Source: Apostichopus japonicus (taxonomy: Eukaryota; Echinodermata; Holothuroidea; Aspidochirotida; Stichopodidae). From it: a DNA stretch of 64,000 nucleotides. Shown here in pieces: positions 44,592 through 57,838 of this stretch. Location of the stretch: positions 19,399,501 to 19,463,500 of the forward strand of contig NC_092569.1 of NCBI RefSeq assembly GCF_037975245.1, read 5' to 3'. The notes beneath the pieces are model-generated. The model saw nothing but the letters and a program-made list of their open reading frames with translations. It was not told where the DNA came from and did not search any database. Each line of letters opens with the position of its first letter. Within the stretch, counting starts at the first letter, position 1. Both the position numbers and the translations under genes were made by a program.

Positions 44592-47115
44592 GTGAGTTCA
44601 ACATGTTATGATCCTTGTTTTTGTTGTATCGAAGAATTCTTAGTTTGTAAGATTTTACTTTCCATCTGTGTGGAAATGAATACCTTATTTAAACATTTGA
44701 AAAGCTTAGTTTTCTATAAGTTTAAATATCTTCGGATTTTATAGCTGAAAAAAAGTTGTTTTTTTTATAAATATGAAGAAAATGTTATCATACAAATATA
44801 GTTGCCATGAAGTAGGCCTACAAAATGCTGTGATACGTAACACACATTTGCTACAGGCATATAAGTGGAAAAGGTAAAGATTGAATTTCATTGTATTTAA
44901 AACTATAAATTCAAGATTCCTTATGGCTTCTAACAATTTATCAAGTCATTTTGAAGACGATAACAATGGAGGGAATAGCTGCCCTGGGGTCATTGAAACT
45001 GTTTTATATCAATGTAAGGGTATATGGTCATCGGCCCCAATTTCTTTTAATTTAGACGTCAAATGGTCTGAGGCATATGCTATAAATGCAGTCTATATAA
45101 GAAGCTAATAACGCATTTTACTTATGAATACTTTTGCAAGGCTGTTTATTAACCCTGACCAATTATTTATCCCCCGCTGATGATCCGAGGTGGTCCTCCC
45201 ATGAGACATGCAAATAGGTAATACAGGTATATATATTGATAGGTAATATATTTCAAAACGGAAATCAGTTTTCATTGTTTACAGAAATGAAAGCTATTTG
45301 TATGAAAAACACTTGTTATTTAAAGTGATGTAAAAAGTGTTAATTACTTTGTGTTGGTAGTTTTGTATGTAATCTCTCAGTATAGGCCATGCACGAGAAA
45401 TGAAAATCATTTTCTAATATAAAGATGGCATTTAAATTTGGTCCTCTTTGAGTAAACATTTCTAGGAACAATTGCTCAGAAAGCTTTCCGGATTATTCTC
45501 AACAAAATTCTGTATAATAAAAGAGACTGTAAAATTTCTCTCGTTGGACACGCAGTTGTACAATTTCTCTCTCAGAAAACGGCAAACTCACTGCTTTTGG
45601 ATATTCTTGAAAAGTGAATTTATATTTTTTCGTTTGAAGAGACTGTTCACTCGGTCGGATTACAATCTTGCGCAATAGCATGTATATTTAGCTTCATTAG
45701 AGTTCTGTAACATACAAGTTAGTATATAGTATTTAGTTTGATTACGATTTGATCAACATAGACATCTGTCTAGAGCTGCTACTTTAAATTAAGTCTCTGT
45801 TTTAAGTTTTATCATAATTTGAAGAAATTTTTGTTGTTGTAATCAAAACATTGCATTTATATACACCTAATACGCGCGCATGTGTTCTTTCTGGAGAATC
45901 TCTGAAAATCCTTCACATTAAAGGTTCCTGACCCTATCTTGCATAAATAATCCAAAACTGACGTGATTTTTCTGCAGCTGACTTCATCCTACAATTTGGT
46001 CTGAGACGACCGCAAATGGACAAACACCGTACAATTAGGAATTTCTAGGAACCAAAAGAGATAACAGGGAATCGAGAGGGATGGATAGCGACAATTTTAC
46101 GTTTATGGTGATAGCTCTGTTCTCATAGAAGACACCCCGTTTAATGAGATTCTTTCTCATCAATTTAGTCAAGTCTCATTACAGATGATGGAGCAAAAAA
46201 TTATGTTTTCGAAACTTCTTTCATTTCTAATTTGCTTTTTTACACGTGACTGAATTTAACACGACAAAGTTGTCTTGAAAACGAAAGTTAGAGAATCAAA
46301 TTAAATTCTTAATAAGTTAATAGTACTCACTCGTTCATTTATGTAATACTCCTTTGCGAGATACATAACTATTTCCACTTCAAGTTTGAGTCAACTTTAC
46401 CAAATTATTTATGTCGTAAAATTATTTTGGTTGAGTTCGCAGTGACATATTGTTGGTCGACTAATAATTTTACTCGAATTGCCGTTACTTGATATTCCTC
46501 TATTTCATACAACTGTAAATTTAATTATAACTTACATTGTTAAATCATTCTTCATTGCAACGATAATGCAATCTGCCAATTATGCAAACGCAAATGTATT
46601 ACAAAAAACTAAATTAAAGAGAGGAGGTTACTTATTACCGGTTTACTTGCATAAAGTGATATCGTAGATAGATCGGTATTCAGTACAGTAACAAATCGCT
46701 GATTCAATCTATTGGAGACACTATTTTCACATTGGTAATAATATTTTTATCTGCAGACGATTTTTACTTTTTCCCAAAATCCAACCGAAAAGAAACAATA
46801 GCTTAATGGTACTATTTAGCTACATATTCCAAGGTAAAACAATATATATTAGTTAGATATTTGTGAATCAATTAACAGCGTTCAAGTAGTTTCTGTGTTT
46901 ATATTTTCATAGTGTATCTTACGATAATTAATGCTTAACTCCCCCATCAAGGCAGTAGACCTCGGCTTTATTCATAACTTCAAAAAACAAAACTGAAAAT
47001 GTGAAGAGAAAGACGTTCTAGCGGTTGCGTTTGGTTTATGTATAACGTACACGGATATTTATAAGACAAAATTTTAATTTAATTTAATTTAAAAGACAAC
47101 ATAGAACACTGCAAG

Positions 47116-47153
<38 letters not shown>

Positions 47154-50100
47154 ATTTTCGTTCGTTAGATTTAAAAGTAAACCTTCGAGTGAATGTCAAT
47201 GTATTGCATTGAAGTAACGTTTCCAATGTGTAATCAAAGGATATTCAAACATTAGTTGAAAACGAATCCCCACGTTTAGATTGTCATAATTCAAAGTTGG
47301 ATAATTCTCTTCAGTTCTTATTTGTTCAGAGCAATACAAGAACTTACTAAAAATTATTAAACATTGATCAGCATAAAAAAAAATCAGAAGTGTGAAGAAC
47401 AGAAACTTCGGTAAATTGATAAAATTATATTTTTCTGGTTCAATTTGGGTATACTTACTTCAATGAAACTTAAAAGCAAATTTTTACACAGTTCGCTGTC
47501 AAACATAATATTTTGTAAAAGGAGAGAAGTAAAGAAACTCTCTCTGATCGGCCCTCCTAAATGTTCAGAATATACACAAAATAACAAAAAAACATTTATT
47601 GTACTATTTTCTGAGAAGAAAACTGAACAAAGTATTTTTTAAGTATATTTAATGATCCCAACGCATTTCAACATGCAACAATTTAAGCTGTTATTACCCA
47701 AGTAAAGTATAAGAAAGTATTCGCCATTTGCAGGAAACAGGCACAGCAGGTTCAATCTAGTACACATATGACCTCATAGTTCACGATTGAATATAACATG
47801 TAAATAAGTAAAGCAAGAGTGAAATTGAACATTGAGGGGAAAATATGTTTACTATATTTATCGCTGATAACATATGCTTTTGATTCTCTTTTACTCAGAG
47901 TAATCAGCAACTCTTTGTAGGAGCGACTGAAGGAAAAGTTAACAGTGAGTATTTATTCATTTTCTATTAATTAACCCTTTTCTTATATTTTCTATTTCCT
48001 GTTAATCATACAATTTCTCATTGATTGATATTTTCATATCTCATAATCCATGACAAACATTTGTCACGGCAACATATGTTACAATTGTTATGATTACTAA
48101 CTCTCGTGTAATATGAGAAGAGATATATATTTTTATTTTACTTATTAATTCCTTCAGTCACAAGCAAGTCAATACATTTCGACCGTAGGAATTAACGACA
48201 GTTTGAACAAATCTTCGGCATTATATATTTGAAATTTATACACAAATTGCATGAGAAGGCTATATATCAACATATGGTACGTTACACGTTGTAAAATAAT
48301 AAAGGATGCTCGGTGGTCTTAAATATTTGTCAATTCATGGTTTCATGTTTTTTCTCAGTATTTTAATATATATAAAAAGTATATAAAAGAATTAAAGTTT
48401 ATTTGTATGTTGCATATGTTGCATATGTTATTCATATACTTTGCAATTTGTGTACCAAACATTAAGCTTGTGTACATATACATCACACATGTTCCATGAT
48501 TTTTTTTCCGTACAAAGTAATAAACCTGAAATAAACTTTTCTTGAAAAAGAGTTGTAATGTCTGAATTGAGTTTTACGTTCAAAAGCAAATTAGTAATAG
48601 TTTATGTTGTCATGTAATTCAGAATGTACTCTTTTTTATTGTTTATTGTAGTATATCCCATACTCAACCTTCATTTTCATAGCTTCCACTTAACTTGAAT
48701 TTTTCCGTTCAGTTCAAAATTGACCATCTATTATTTGTTTAACGTTACAACAGCTATTCGGAGAAGTGTCTTTGTGAAGAAGTTTTCAGTAATGTATTCA
48801 TTTATAAAATATCACTAAATTTTCAAGACTAGTGAATGAATACCAGGCTAACTTTTATCATATCAATTGTAATAGTATTTTGAAAAACAAAAGTTAGATT
48901 TATTAAAACTTATCAATCAACTAAAAAGCAAAACGTTCCTCTAAGTTATATAAGAATGCGCTTCTCTATCGCGTCTAATGAAGGTTCAAAGTAATTTTGT
49001 AATACTATTTTGAAAAAAAAAACAACCTCATGTCTTACTATTGCAGTCTTGCTCTTGTCTGCTGCAGTCATGTCTGCTGCAATCATTTTTGCTGCAGTCT
49101 TGTCTGCTGCAGTCTTGTCTGCTGCAGTCTTTTCTGCTGCTGCTCTTGTCTGATGCAGTCTTGTCTGTTGCAGTCTTGTCTGTTGCAGTATTGTCTGCTG
49201 CAGTCTTGTCTGCTGCTGCTCTTGTCTGATGCAGTCTTGTCTGTTGCAGTCTTGTCTGCTGCTGCTGCAGTCTTGTCTGCTGCAGTCTTGTCTGCTGCAG
49301 TCTTGTCTGCTGCAGTCTTGTCTGCTGCTGCTGCAGTCTTGTCTGCTGCAGTCTTGTCTGCTGCAGTCTTGTCTGCTACAGTCTTGTCTGCTGCTGCTCT
49401 TGTCTGTTGCAGTCTTGTCTGCTGCAGTCTTGTCTGCTGCAGTCTTGCTGCAGTCTTGCTGCAGTCATGTCTGCTGCAGTCTTGCAGTCTTGCTATTGAT
49501 GTGTTAATCTAGCATTAAGCCGAGACGAAATATATGATTATTTAATTAAACTCATTTTGGGTTTACAAATCTGAAATATTCATGGATAAACTTCTGTCGT
49601 TACATGATAACATAATGACAAATCTTGAAGACAACTTTGTTCTCATGATATCTGAATCGCCACTTGTTCTCCTTTTACAGACAATGTTTTACTTTATCAG
49701 CGTCCTGAATATCCAAGAGATTGTCACGAGGTGTTGCATCGTTGTTCACCAACAAGTTCCAGTGGTGTTTATCTCATTAAACCAGACGGTTATGCCGAAC
49801 CTTTCGAAGTCTACTGTGATAACACCGCAGATGATGGTGGATGGACGGTAAGTAGTTCAAATTGAAATATGAATGTTTATGCCAAACATTAGCCTAATAT
49901 TCAGCTTCTTTCAAATCAATGAGCAAAGTTTTAAAATATTAGGTAGTATATTTCCCTCATCCTTGACGTTCTTTTTAAACCAAACGATTAGCAGAAAATG
50001 CTTCAATAATATTGTTTTAACATTGTTTGTTTACGTTTTTCATAAAATTAATATTAAGTTGATCCCAATGTATATTTCATACTTAAATACGAAGAAATAG

Positions 50101-53100
50101 TAGTATCTCATGACTTATGTTCAAATTACTTGTGCTGTTATGCAGATCATACAACGTCGGTTTGACGGATCGATAAATTTTAATCGCAGCTGGGAAGATT
50201 ATCAGCTAGGATTTGGATTTCTTTCGAGTGAATTATGGATCGGTAATAAGAGGCTTTCATACTTAACCAATCAAAAGAGATATCAACTCCGTATTGACTT
50301 GACGACAACAGATGGTTCGTCTTTCTATGTGACGTATGACACATTCCGAATAAGCGATGACTCCAACAGCTACAAGATCGTCAAAGCAGAAATTACTAAC
50401 AGAACAGTAGGTAAATATATAGAACTACTTTGTAGTACGTTTATTCATTTCTAAATAAGTCTTGTCTTGTCGAAAGAAGTTTCGATATATGTGAGTAAAT
50501 AAAACTATTAAAGAGAGTGATGATACCTTTATCAATATTCAAGCCCAAACGGGTTCTTAAGTTTACTTCTCTCTGCCTTATTTCCTGTTTCTACTACACT
50601 GTGTTTGTTGTGTATAATGTGAAAACAACCAGCATACTGAACTGAACTGAACTTACTAATAATTCCCTATTTTGTAACATCTTTCTGTACAGTCTATCTG
50701 TTTAATTATATCATCTCCTAAGTCTGATCTTCATCTCATTAAGTTTTGCTTTATTCATTGTTGTTTATCTAATTTAGTGAACTTTAGCGATAACATCTTG
50801 ATGGGATCGTAATATAGTTTTGGTGATAATATCTTTATGGGAACGTAATATAGTTTTTATCAGTTACATTCACATATGGAGTAATTCTGTCAAACTTGTC
50901 AACCAAACACAAAACCACTGCTTGAAGTTCTCACTCTTTACTTGCAATTAGCAATACTGGTTATGTTTACTTGCGAAGTTCACTAAATCAATGGCTAATG
51001 TTTTTTATATTTTTTTATTCTGCTAGTCTTTGTAGATAACTACATCGAGTGGTGTCCAACAAATAAAACCTACAATGAGTGTCAACTTTGCGAGGCTACC
51101 TGTGCAGATCCTGATAGTTGTATCAATACTTCCTGCAAAGGATCTCATTCGTGTGTCTGTCCTGACGGATTTTTGATGAACGGTGATAACTGCATTAGAA
51201 TAGAGGACTGCGGATGTTTCATGGAAAATGAAACAGATGGAGAGAGGGGTGTATTGCTAAAAGTACGTGTTTTCTTTCAGATCGTGATATCTATTACCAA
51301 TAGTGAATATAATTTAACAGTTGCTTTCAAACTGCAGTTAATGGATCGATTTGCATTTGCCTCCGACCCCTTGCAACCCGCATCCTCTTCAACTTTGGAT
51401 ATACGCAGTTTTGCCAGTAAAGTTAGGAAAACTGATATATCTTGTATATGTTTGCAGTTTTTCATCTTATCACTACTTAAAGAAACTTTTTCAGATCCCT
51501 AAAGTTACTTATGATGCCTGTAACGATTTTCTACTTTCCAGGAAGGAGGAATTTACGTCTCTCCAAACTGTGACGAGAAATGTTCTTGTACGGATAATCA
51601 TCTTTCGTGTGACGATACTTATCAATGCGATCCTAACGCAGATTGTGAAGACAGAAACGGTCTGTTGCAATGTTACTGTCCGCCAGGATATAGCGGAGAC
51701 GGCACACAGTGTAGGCCTACAGGCGGCACAGTCCCTTCTGACTGTAAAGAACTGTACAACAATGGCGAGAGAACAAGTGGCGTCTATGAAATCCAACCCA
51801 CAAATTGGCCTGACTCTCCATTCGAAGTGTACTGTAATATGTCTGACGGGGGAGGCTGGACGGTAAGTGTGACAGTTTTTTCTTAAACCAGTGATCCGCA
51901 GCTTTTAGGCCGACGACACACAAGTCATCCATGAGGACCAAACTACCACCCACCATAGCCCCATCCCTCAGAACGGACGTTCAAAATAAATTAGCTTGGA
52001 TTGTAAATATTATGTCAAACAATGACTTGAAGATAATCAATCTCCATATACATATATCTGAAAACTCCACCAACATATATTTAAGACCCACGTTCGATTT
52101 TACACCCGTAAGCAAGTTTAAACAACGTTGCCGTATGTAGAACACAGGATTAGGCTACCCATTAGACAGAAAAAGTTGAATGACTAATTTATTGCCACTG
52201 TGGTATTACTATCAGGGATTTATTTTTAGAAACTTCATAAAACTTTACCTATTGGTTGTTCCCTTGAATGAGAATTGATGTTTTATTTTTTTTATTTTGT
52301 TACGTGCAATAGTTATGACATCACAATATTGGTGCTGGAAAACACTTCCGAATAACTATAACTAATATGTATGTATTTTTCTTAAGAACTAAATCTTTAC
52401 ATTGATCATTTTAGGTATTCCAGCGTCGCGTTGATGCTTCACAAGACTTTTATCTTTTTTGGGATGACTACAAGATTGGCTTTGGTAATCGAAGTCGGAA
52501 CTTCTGGCTCGGAAATGAAAAGATATATGGCTTGACGAACCAAAGACCATATGAGCTCCGGATCGACTTTGTTGACAAAAATGGCGATCCTTACTACGCC
52601 AAATACGATTTCTTTCGTATCAGTGACGAGAACGATAACTTCAGGCTAGATGTTGGAAATTATTCTGACGGAGATGCAGGTCGGTTAATATCTCCCGATT
52701 AATCAATCCCATCATGTTATTTTCGTCAGATTGACATCATATATCAAGTTTATTTTATAACGAAGTGTTTATAAAGAAGTATGTAATACTATTTGTATGA
52801 AGTCCACTAGCCAATAACTTACTAGTTTATACAAGCTGTTTTGCCTCTGTTGATGGTAGAATCTGGTTACTTACTTTGGTGATAATTTGCTGATCTAAGT
52901 AAGGAGCATATATCTATAAGGAAGAATTCTCTGGCCAAATAGCTGGACCTAACGACCTTTGGACCTACGAAAAATGAAACTCAAGACACTTCAGTTAGTA
53001 ATATATAAACCCGCCATGTTATACAGTACCTAATTAATTCTATACTTCTTTGCATAAGGCGCACACATAGTGAAAAGATTAGTTATTTATATTCGACAAG

Positions 53101-54659
53101 ACAGACCGAATACAAGCAGTAATTTTTAATGTTATCAGACATGTAATGTAACGACTAGACGTTTTTACAAATCCATTACTCAAAAGGAAAGTATGGAAAT
53201 AACACAGGATAAGATGATTATGAACCATACGCAAATTTTCACTCATACGAATACACCCACGGGCGTGGGCACAAACAAAAACTTAAATATTGAATATATT
53301 ATCATTTCACTGGGCTGGAAACACGCGTAGCTCGTGTTAGAGGTTACGATAACAGATCTTACCCTCGGGAGTTGTTTTAAGGTGTAGTCTAAAAGTTCTA
53401 TAAATTAAAGATACGTTCAAGTTGATCTTTATTGATTTATGTATTAACAACTTCTATCAAACTTTTGTTAACTTAAAGTGATGTAAAACATAATATCACA
53501 TTTATGTACACCGCCAGCATGCTAGATAAAATTAACAGTGATGAGATTATTATCGTTCGATTACAAACCAGTTCCAAAGAATCAATCACAAATTGAGCCT
53601 TTAAATTCCCGACTAATCCAACCTACATGGATTCATGTTTGCTGGCCTGGGACAGCTACGTCATAAAATATCATTGTATTGGAAGGATTACATGTAGGCT
53701 AAGGGAGCTCACAGCATAAAATAAATATATTCCGAACTATTACATGACAACAGTAAACCAAATACACGGTAGCTGTTCTTGTAAAGGAAAGATGAATCAC
53801 TAGTTTAACGCTGACACAGAGCTGATCTGTATGACAATTGTCCTCTTTTTCCAGTTTTTAACAACTTATAGATCAAGATAAAAACAGATTAAAAGATATT
53901 GATAACAAAAAAAAACATATCAAAAATGAGCACACATGAATTAACGTCCTTTAGTTTTCAAAATACCAGATCGGGGAGCGCTTGCGGTACTTATACAAAT
54001 ATTGTGATGAAAATTAGCCTTACATATACCTCGACCATGTAGGTAGGATATTATGGTGATGTAATCATCAAAGAAAATTCGTTACATATAGAAAATCATC
54101 ATAATCTAAACGCTTACACAATGTTAACAATGGTTCAACAGCATAACAAGCCATAAAAAGAAGTTGATAGCCTCTTTACCATCCCCTTTCCCTTTCTACA
54201 TATTTCGTTTTTAATAATCATAGATAATACACGAATTTTAGTTTAACACACGTTAATCAAAACCACATGTTATATGAAATATCGTAATTACTGGAATAAC
54301 ATTTTGCTAAGTATACTGAATCGATACAATGATTAAATTTTGATTTTCTTTTCTGTTTCTTCTTCTTTTGTATTTATTCAACAGGTGATTCGCTGACCGA
54401 CCATGATGACCAACCGTTCACTACACGAGACAACGATAACGATGATTATGACTTTAGTGATTACAGCTCTGAAAAGAACAACTTAGCCCGTATTTATGAT
54501 GGTGCATGGTGGTACATGAATTATGACTATAATAATGATTATATTTCATCTCTCAACGGTCCCTATGCGAGTTATTCCTTTTATTGGAATACCCTTCCAG
54601 GTTCTTTTAATTACATTAAATTCACAGAGATGAAAGTTCGCGCAATCGATGAAGAATGA
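44511..54659 (+). CDS. Gene 3: secreted fibrinogen-related protein, half FReD-TIL-EGF-FReD (8 exons)
   Basis: Join 44511-44591, 47899-47944, 49681-49847, 50146-50410, 51027-51262, 51542-51862, 52415-52679, 54385-54659, giving 551 aa in one frame. Type-B signal exon. Domains are as in gene 1. The TIL region has one more sequon (ENETDG) and lacks the extra Cys of gene 2. The last exon is 12 nt longer: a Tyr/Asn/Asp-rich insertion after WWY lengthens the pocket loop, and the protein ends IDEE without the final Pro. The donor of exon 7 is GTCGGT, not GTAGGT as in genes 1 and 2, possibly weaker. Intron 2 contains the CTGCAG minisatellite 190 bp before exon 3. Confidence 0.84.
47118..47151. repeat. 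(TA)n microsatellite in gene 3 intron 1
   Basis: About 34 bp of TA. The corresponding place in gene 2 (about 24257-24271) has a much shorter run, so the locus varies in length between paralogues. Confidence 0.85.
47899..47944 (+). CDS. Gene 3 exon 2, linker
   Basis: Encodes SNQQLFVGATEGKVN plus one base; acceptor TTTACTCAG, donor AACA|GTGAGT. Confidence 0.72.
49041..49494. repeat. 15-bp minisatellite (GCTGCAGTCTTGTCT)n in gene 3 intron 2
   Basis: Roughly 30 units with variants (CTGTTGCAG, extra CTG triplets, ATG for TTG). Unit length is a multiple of three, so several frames stay open over 60-160 codons of Ala/Val/Leu/Ser/Cys. The same position in gene 1 (7980-8012) has a single unexpanded seed, attgcagccttgctcttgat. 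Gene 2 has a deletion there. Confidence 0.92.
49681..49847 (+). CDS. Gene 3 exon 3, start of half FReD
   Basis: Acceptor CCTTTTACAG. Begins NVLLYQRPEYPRDCHEVLHR after the split Asn; ends DDGGWT with donor GTAAGT. Confidence 0.84.
50146..50410 (+). CDS. Gene 3 exon 4, middle of half FReD
   Basis: IIQRRFDGSINFNRSWEDYQ to FRISDDSNSYKIVKAEITNR; donor GTAG|GTAAAT. Here the intron frame closes sooner than in gene 2. Confidence 0.85.
51027..51262 (+). CDS. Gene 3 exon 5, TIL domain
   Basis: Starts FVDNYIEWCPTNKTYNEC and continues CADPDSCINTSCKGSHSC, EDCGCFMENETDG. Donor AAA|GTACGT. Confidence 0.8.
51542..51862 (+). CDS. Gene 3 exon 6, VWC/EGF-like segment and start of full FReD
   Basis: All cysteines conserved; differences such as CDEKCSC, CDDTYQC, IQPTNWPDSPFEVYC. 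Phase 0 at both ends. Confidence 0.85.
52415..52679 (+). CDS. Gene 3 exon 7, middle of full FReD
   Basis: VFQRRVDASQDFYLFWDDYK, NFWLGNEKIYGLTNQRPYEL, VDKNGDPYYAKYDFFRISDE. Donor GATGCAG|GTCGGT. Confidence 0.85.
54385..54659 (+). CDS. Gene 3 exon 8, lengthened ligand-pocket loop
   Basis: 275 nt against 263 in genes 1 and 2. After GAWWY the loop reads MNYDYNNDYISSLNGPY. The DNDND calcium-site run and FTEMKVRAID are kept; no cysteines are present. Stop TGA. Confidence 0.86.
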
Positions 54660-57600
54660 TAAAGACCCACAACGGACTGTATGAAACTATAGCACAAGAA
54701 CAGTTAACAACATGCAGCTAAAATATATTGATGTATTGGTTCTATGTTTGTGTATCGTCATGACAACGCTTTTATCATAAGTTATGTTACAAAACATGCT
54801 GACTCCTTTTCTTTTCTTTTTAGTTTAGTGAAAAATTAGACTGATTGACTGAAATGATTGATAATTATTCACTATGGTTTGTAAAATGCTTAAAAAAATT
54901 GCCCCCCCCCCCAAAGGTTCTCAATGTTTCAATTGTTGAGTTCTGTGAATTTTCGAAACACAGAAATGAAAAAGAGAGACAGTTGTAACTTAACGTAATA
55001 AACGAAGAATAAGTAAATAAGCAACCATGGCGAGACCTTTCAGAGGTTGTGGTTTGCAGACTTTTACTTAATTTATACCATTTTGTCTTCTGCACATCTT
55101 TCTGTTCATTATATCTGTAAAGCCTCCCTCAAATCGTCACACGTTTATAGAAGTTTATAAATACACCTAACCCTTACTTATTTATAGTAGTTATTAAATA
55201 CGACTTACCTTATAATTATAACATGTTTTAAATACCTTAACTCTAACATGTTTATAGTAGTTATAAAATACGCCTTACTCTAACATGTTTTAAAATACAA
55301 ATAACACTTACTTATTTATAGCAGTTATAAAATACGCCTTACCCTAACATATTTTTAAATACGCCTTAACCTAACATATTTTTTAAATACGCCTAACATT
55401 AACATGTTTTCAACGAATGTGTTTCAGGATCTATAAATACAACTTGTTTCTTCGATTTTTTAAAACATGCTTTTACGTATGTAATGTACATTATTCGGAT
55501 ATCGCTTTTCATTTAACTGATGAGATGGATATACACCCCTGTTGGTGAGAATCTAGAAGAACATCCATTTAACATAGAAATGAATAAAAAATCATAATTC
55601 TGTACGGTGTACATAAACCCAGTTAAAATCAACGACGTACATATGATTTCAAAGGAGGCGCTGTATGATTCTAAGTTCTCCCGACAGGGCATGATATTTC
55701 GGGACGGGCATCCTTGGCCCGGTGAGGTGGTCTCATTTTACTCGATTGAATGCAGGGACAAAAATCACCGACTGAGAGTTATACCATCCACCTCGACCAG
55801 GGTTCTACTAGCCAATGAGATTGGGTGGACATGGCGGCACACCCATCACAAAATTCCGACTTGTATTTTGTATCTGTAAGTCCCTTTAACCATACAAATG
55901 ATTGTAGAGGGAAAATGGGACTAAACGGATATTATCCAACATATCTAACACCTCCCCTAACAAATCCGAACTGTAGCTACAGACCTGCTCCCGATTGACG
56001 CTGAAGGTGGGAACATGACACCTTACCCACCCCAACCCACCAACACAAATTCGCAACTCCCCTTGCGCCAATGATTTTCATGTGGTACGTTTGGACTCAG
56101 TCATTATTTAATCTCAGAAATGCCAAGCAATTACACGTGAACATGCTAGTATTTGGCCAACATGCATATTACAAATCACAAACTCAACATCGTAGAAAAA
56201 GATAAAAGTGATAAATTGCACGAAATCCTATCAAGAACAGGTGGACACTAAGAAACTTAGAGAGCAATTTCACCCAGTATAACTGTTCCACACTCCATAT
56301 AATGTATGAACTTCCTTTAGTTTAGTAACCACACTCTATAACTAACATATACAAAACATATGTTTATGCAGACAGATTACACTGACACATGAAAACCACA
56401 TCTGTTATAATGTTATCCCTCATTAAAGAGTAATATTTTCAACTAAGGATTGGTAAACTAAGGTATAACGTTAAAGTTGAGGACGCACAGTGTTATCATA
56501 TCATATAACAGTGAATATCTCCAAATTGCGAATAGTCGAACATAATTGCTATAAGTAGATAGAAAGCAATCTTCAAACCAGTGTGCAAATCGACGAGGCT
56601 TGGTGAGAATGATGACAGCTTTAAATATGGACAAATACCAAAGCATCATGATTAGTCTACATGATAGAAATATCTTATTCTCGTTTGGGAGATCTCACAG
56701 ATTTAGGGTTTCCCTAGCAACAAAGATGGTGCATTGATGCCCTCTAACTATGACATTTGCGTGCATCAGTTATTCATGTGTTTTCTTTGTTTATTACAAT
56801 ATTTATTTGATGAAACAATTGTACAGCCTCAATGATCTTTGACTTTATGACCTTATAACGTCATCAGCTACATCTAGCTCAACATACTTATGCACAGGCA
56901 ATACAGCCCACTCGATGATTTTACTTCCATCGGCCTAACGGTTTAGTGGCAAGTTTTGTTGGCATTCTTTTGACCTCCATCGATTTTATGACCATTGTGT
57001 CATTTTACATAAATAAGTAAAAGTTAAACCTTTTAAGTTTGGTATATCAAACATTGGTTTGAAAGTTTGTGCCTGGTTTTACAGAATTCCACAAAATGCT
57101 GTTATTATTGACAATTTTACCTTTGATGTCATCACTGACGAAGATACTACAAGATATACCCAGATGACCTTCCACTAAATTTTAAATTCATCGGCTTCAG
57201 TTTAAGAAGAAGCAGACTAGGTGGTACACAAACAAATTAAACTCTATTACGCCTCACAATGGCACATCACTTCTCGACCTCTACCCCCAAAATGGAAAAT
57301 TCACTTCATTTGATTGTGTCACACTGAGGTGTCCCTTTTTTAATACCGACCAAGTTTCAGCTACAAGTCTGCTACAATAGTGTTTCGGCACCCTTCAAAA
57401 TCCCCCTTTACCTACGAAATTGGACAAAAAGCTCTGCCGTGGCTCACAATAAAGCCAGTACACCCTCCTAAACTTCCTCTTTTCCTTCCCCTCGTGCTCT
57501 TCGTACTCCCTCCCCTCGTACCCTTCCTGCTCTCTTTTCCCCTCTTACCCTTACCATCCCCCTCTTCTCCCTGTCCCCTCCCCTCCTGTAACCCAAACAA

Positions 57601-57735
57601 GTTGCTAAAAAATCAGAAACTGTCCATATAGTCAACCAGGTAAACATTGGCTGACTCTACGACTGGAAGTGAGAACACGTGTTGTGGGCTGCGACAATAA
57701 CGTGTCGCTTGCTGATTGCTGCACAGCGCCCCTAT
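54660..57735. other. Spacer after gene 3, no gene seen
   Basis: Contains the 3' untranslated region, a poly-C run (about 54902-54913), a CCCTAA-type minisatellite (55150-55412), blocks shared with the other two spacers and a CT-rich tract (about 57465-57590, counterpart of 16180-16270). A 90-codon open frame at 55607-55879 is broken in the homologous DNA near 15600 and 33950. Confidence 0.6.
55150..55412. repeat. CCCTAA-containing minisatellite after gene 3
   Basis: Units such as aaatacgccttaccctaaca and tttatagtagttataaaata alternate at roughly 35-40 bp. Counterpart of 33147-33592. Confidence 0.68.
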
Positions 57736-57838
57736 TTAGTTTAGTTTAGTTTAGTAGAAAAAAGGATCAGGAGGGACACTTAAGTCCCCATCAAGGACCC
57801 TATAGAGAGAGAGAGAAAAAAACTGAAGACACAGACAC

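Noticed and set aside
49041..49494. Possible CRISPR-like array of short repeats
   Set aside because: Units are contiguous with no unique spacers, in an animal intron.
49030..49512. 160-codon open frame rich in Ala, Val, Leu, Ser, Cys
   Set aside because: It is the 15-bp minisatellite read in frame; unit length is a multiple of three, so other frames of the repeat stay open too. It lies in intron 2 of gene 3.
55607..55879. 90-codon open frame in the gene 3 spacer
   Set aside because: The homologous spacer DNA near 15600 and 33950 has stops and indels in the same frame, and no domain is recognised.
57465..57590. Proline/leucine-rich frame
   Set aside because: CT-rich simple sequence shared with the other spacer (about 16180-16270), where it is not open.
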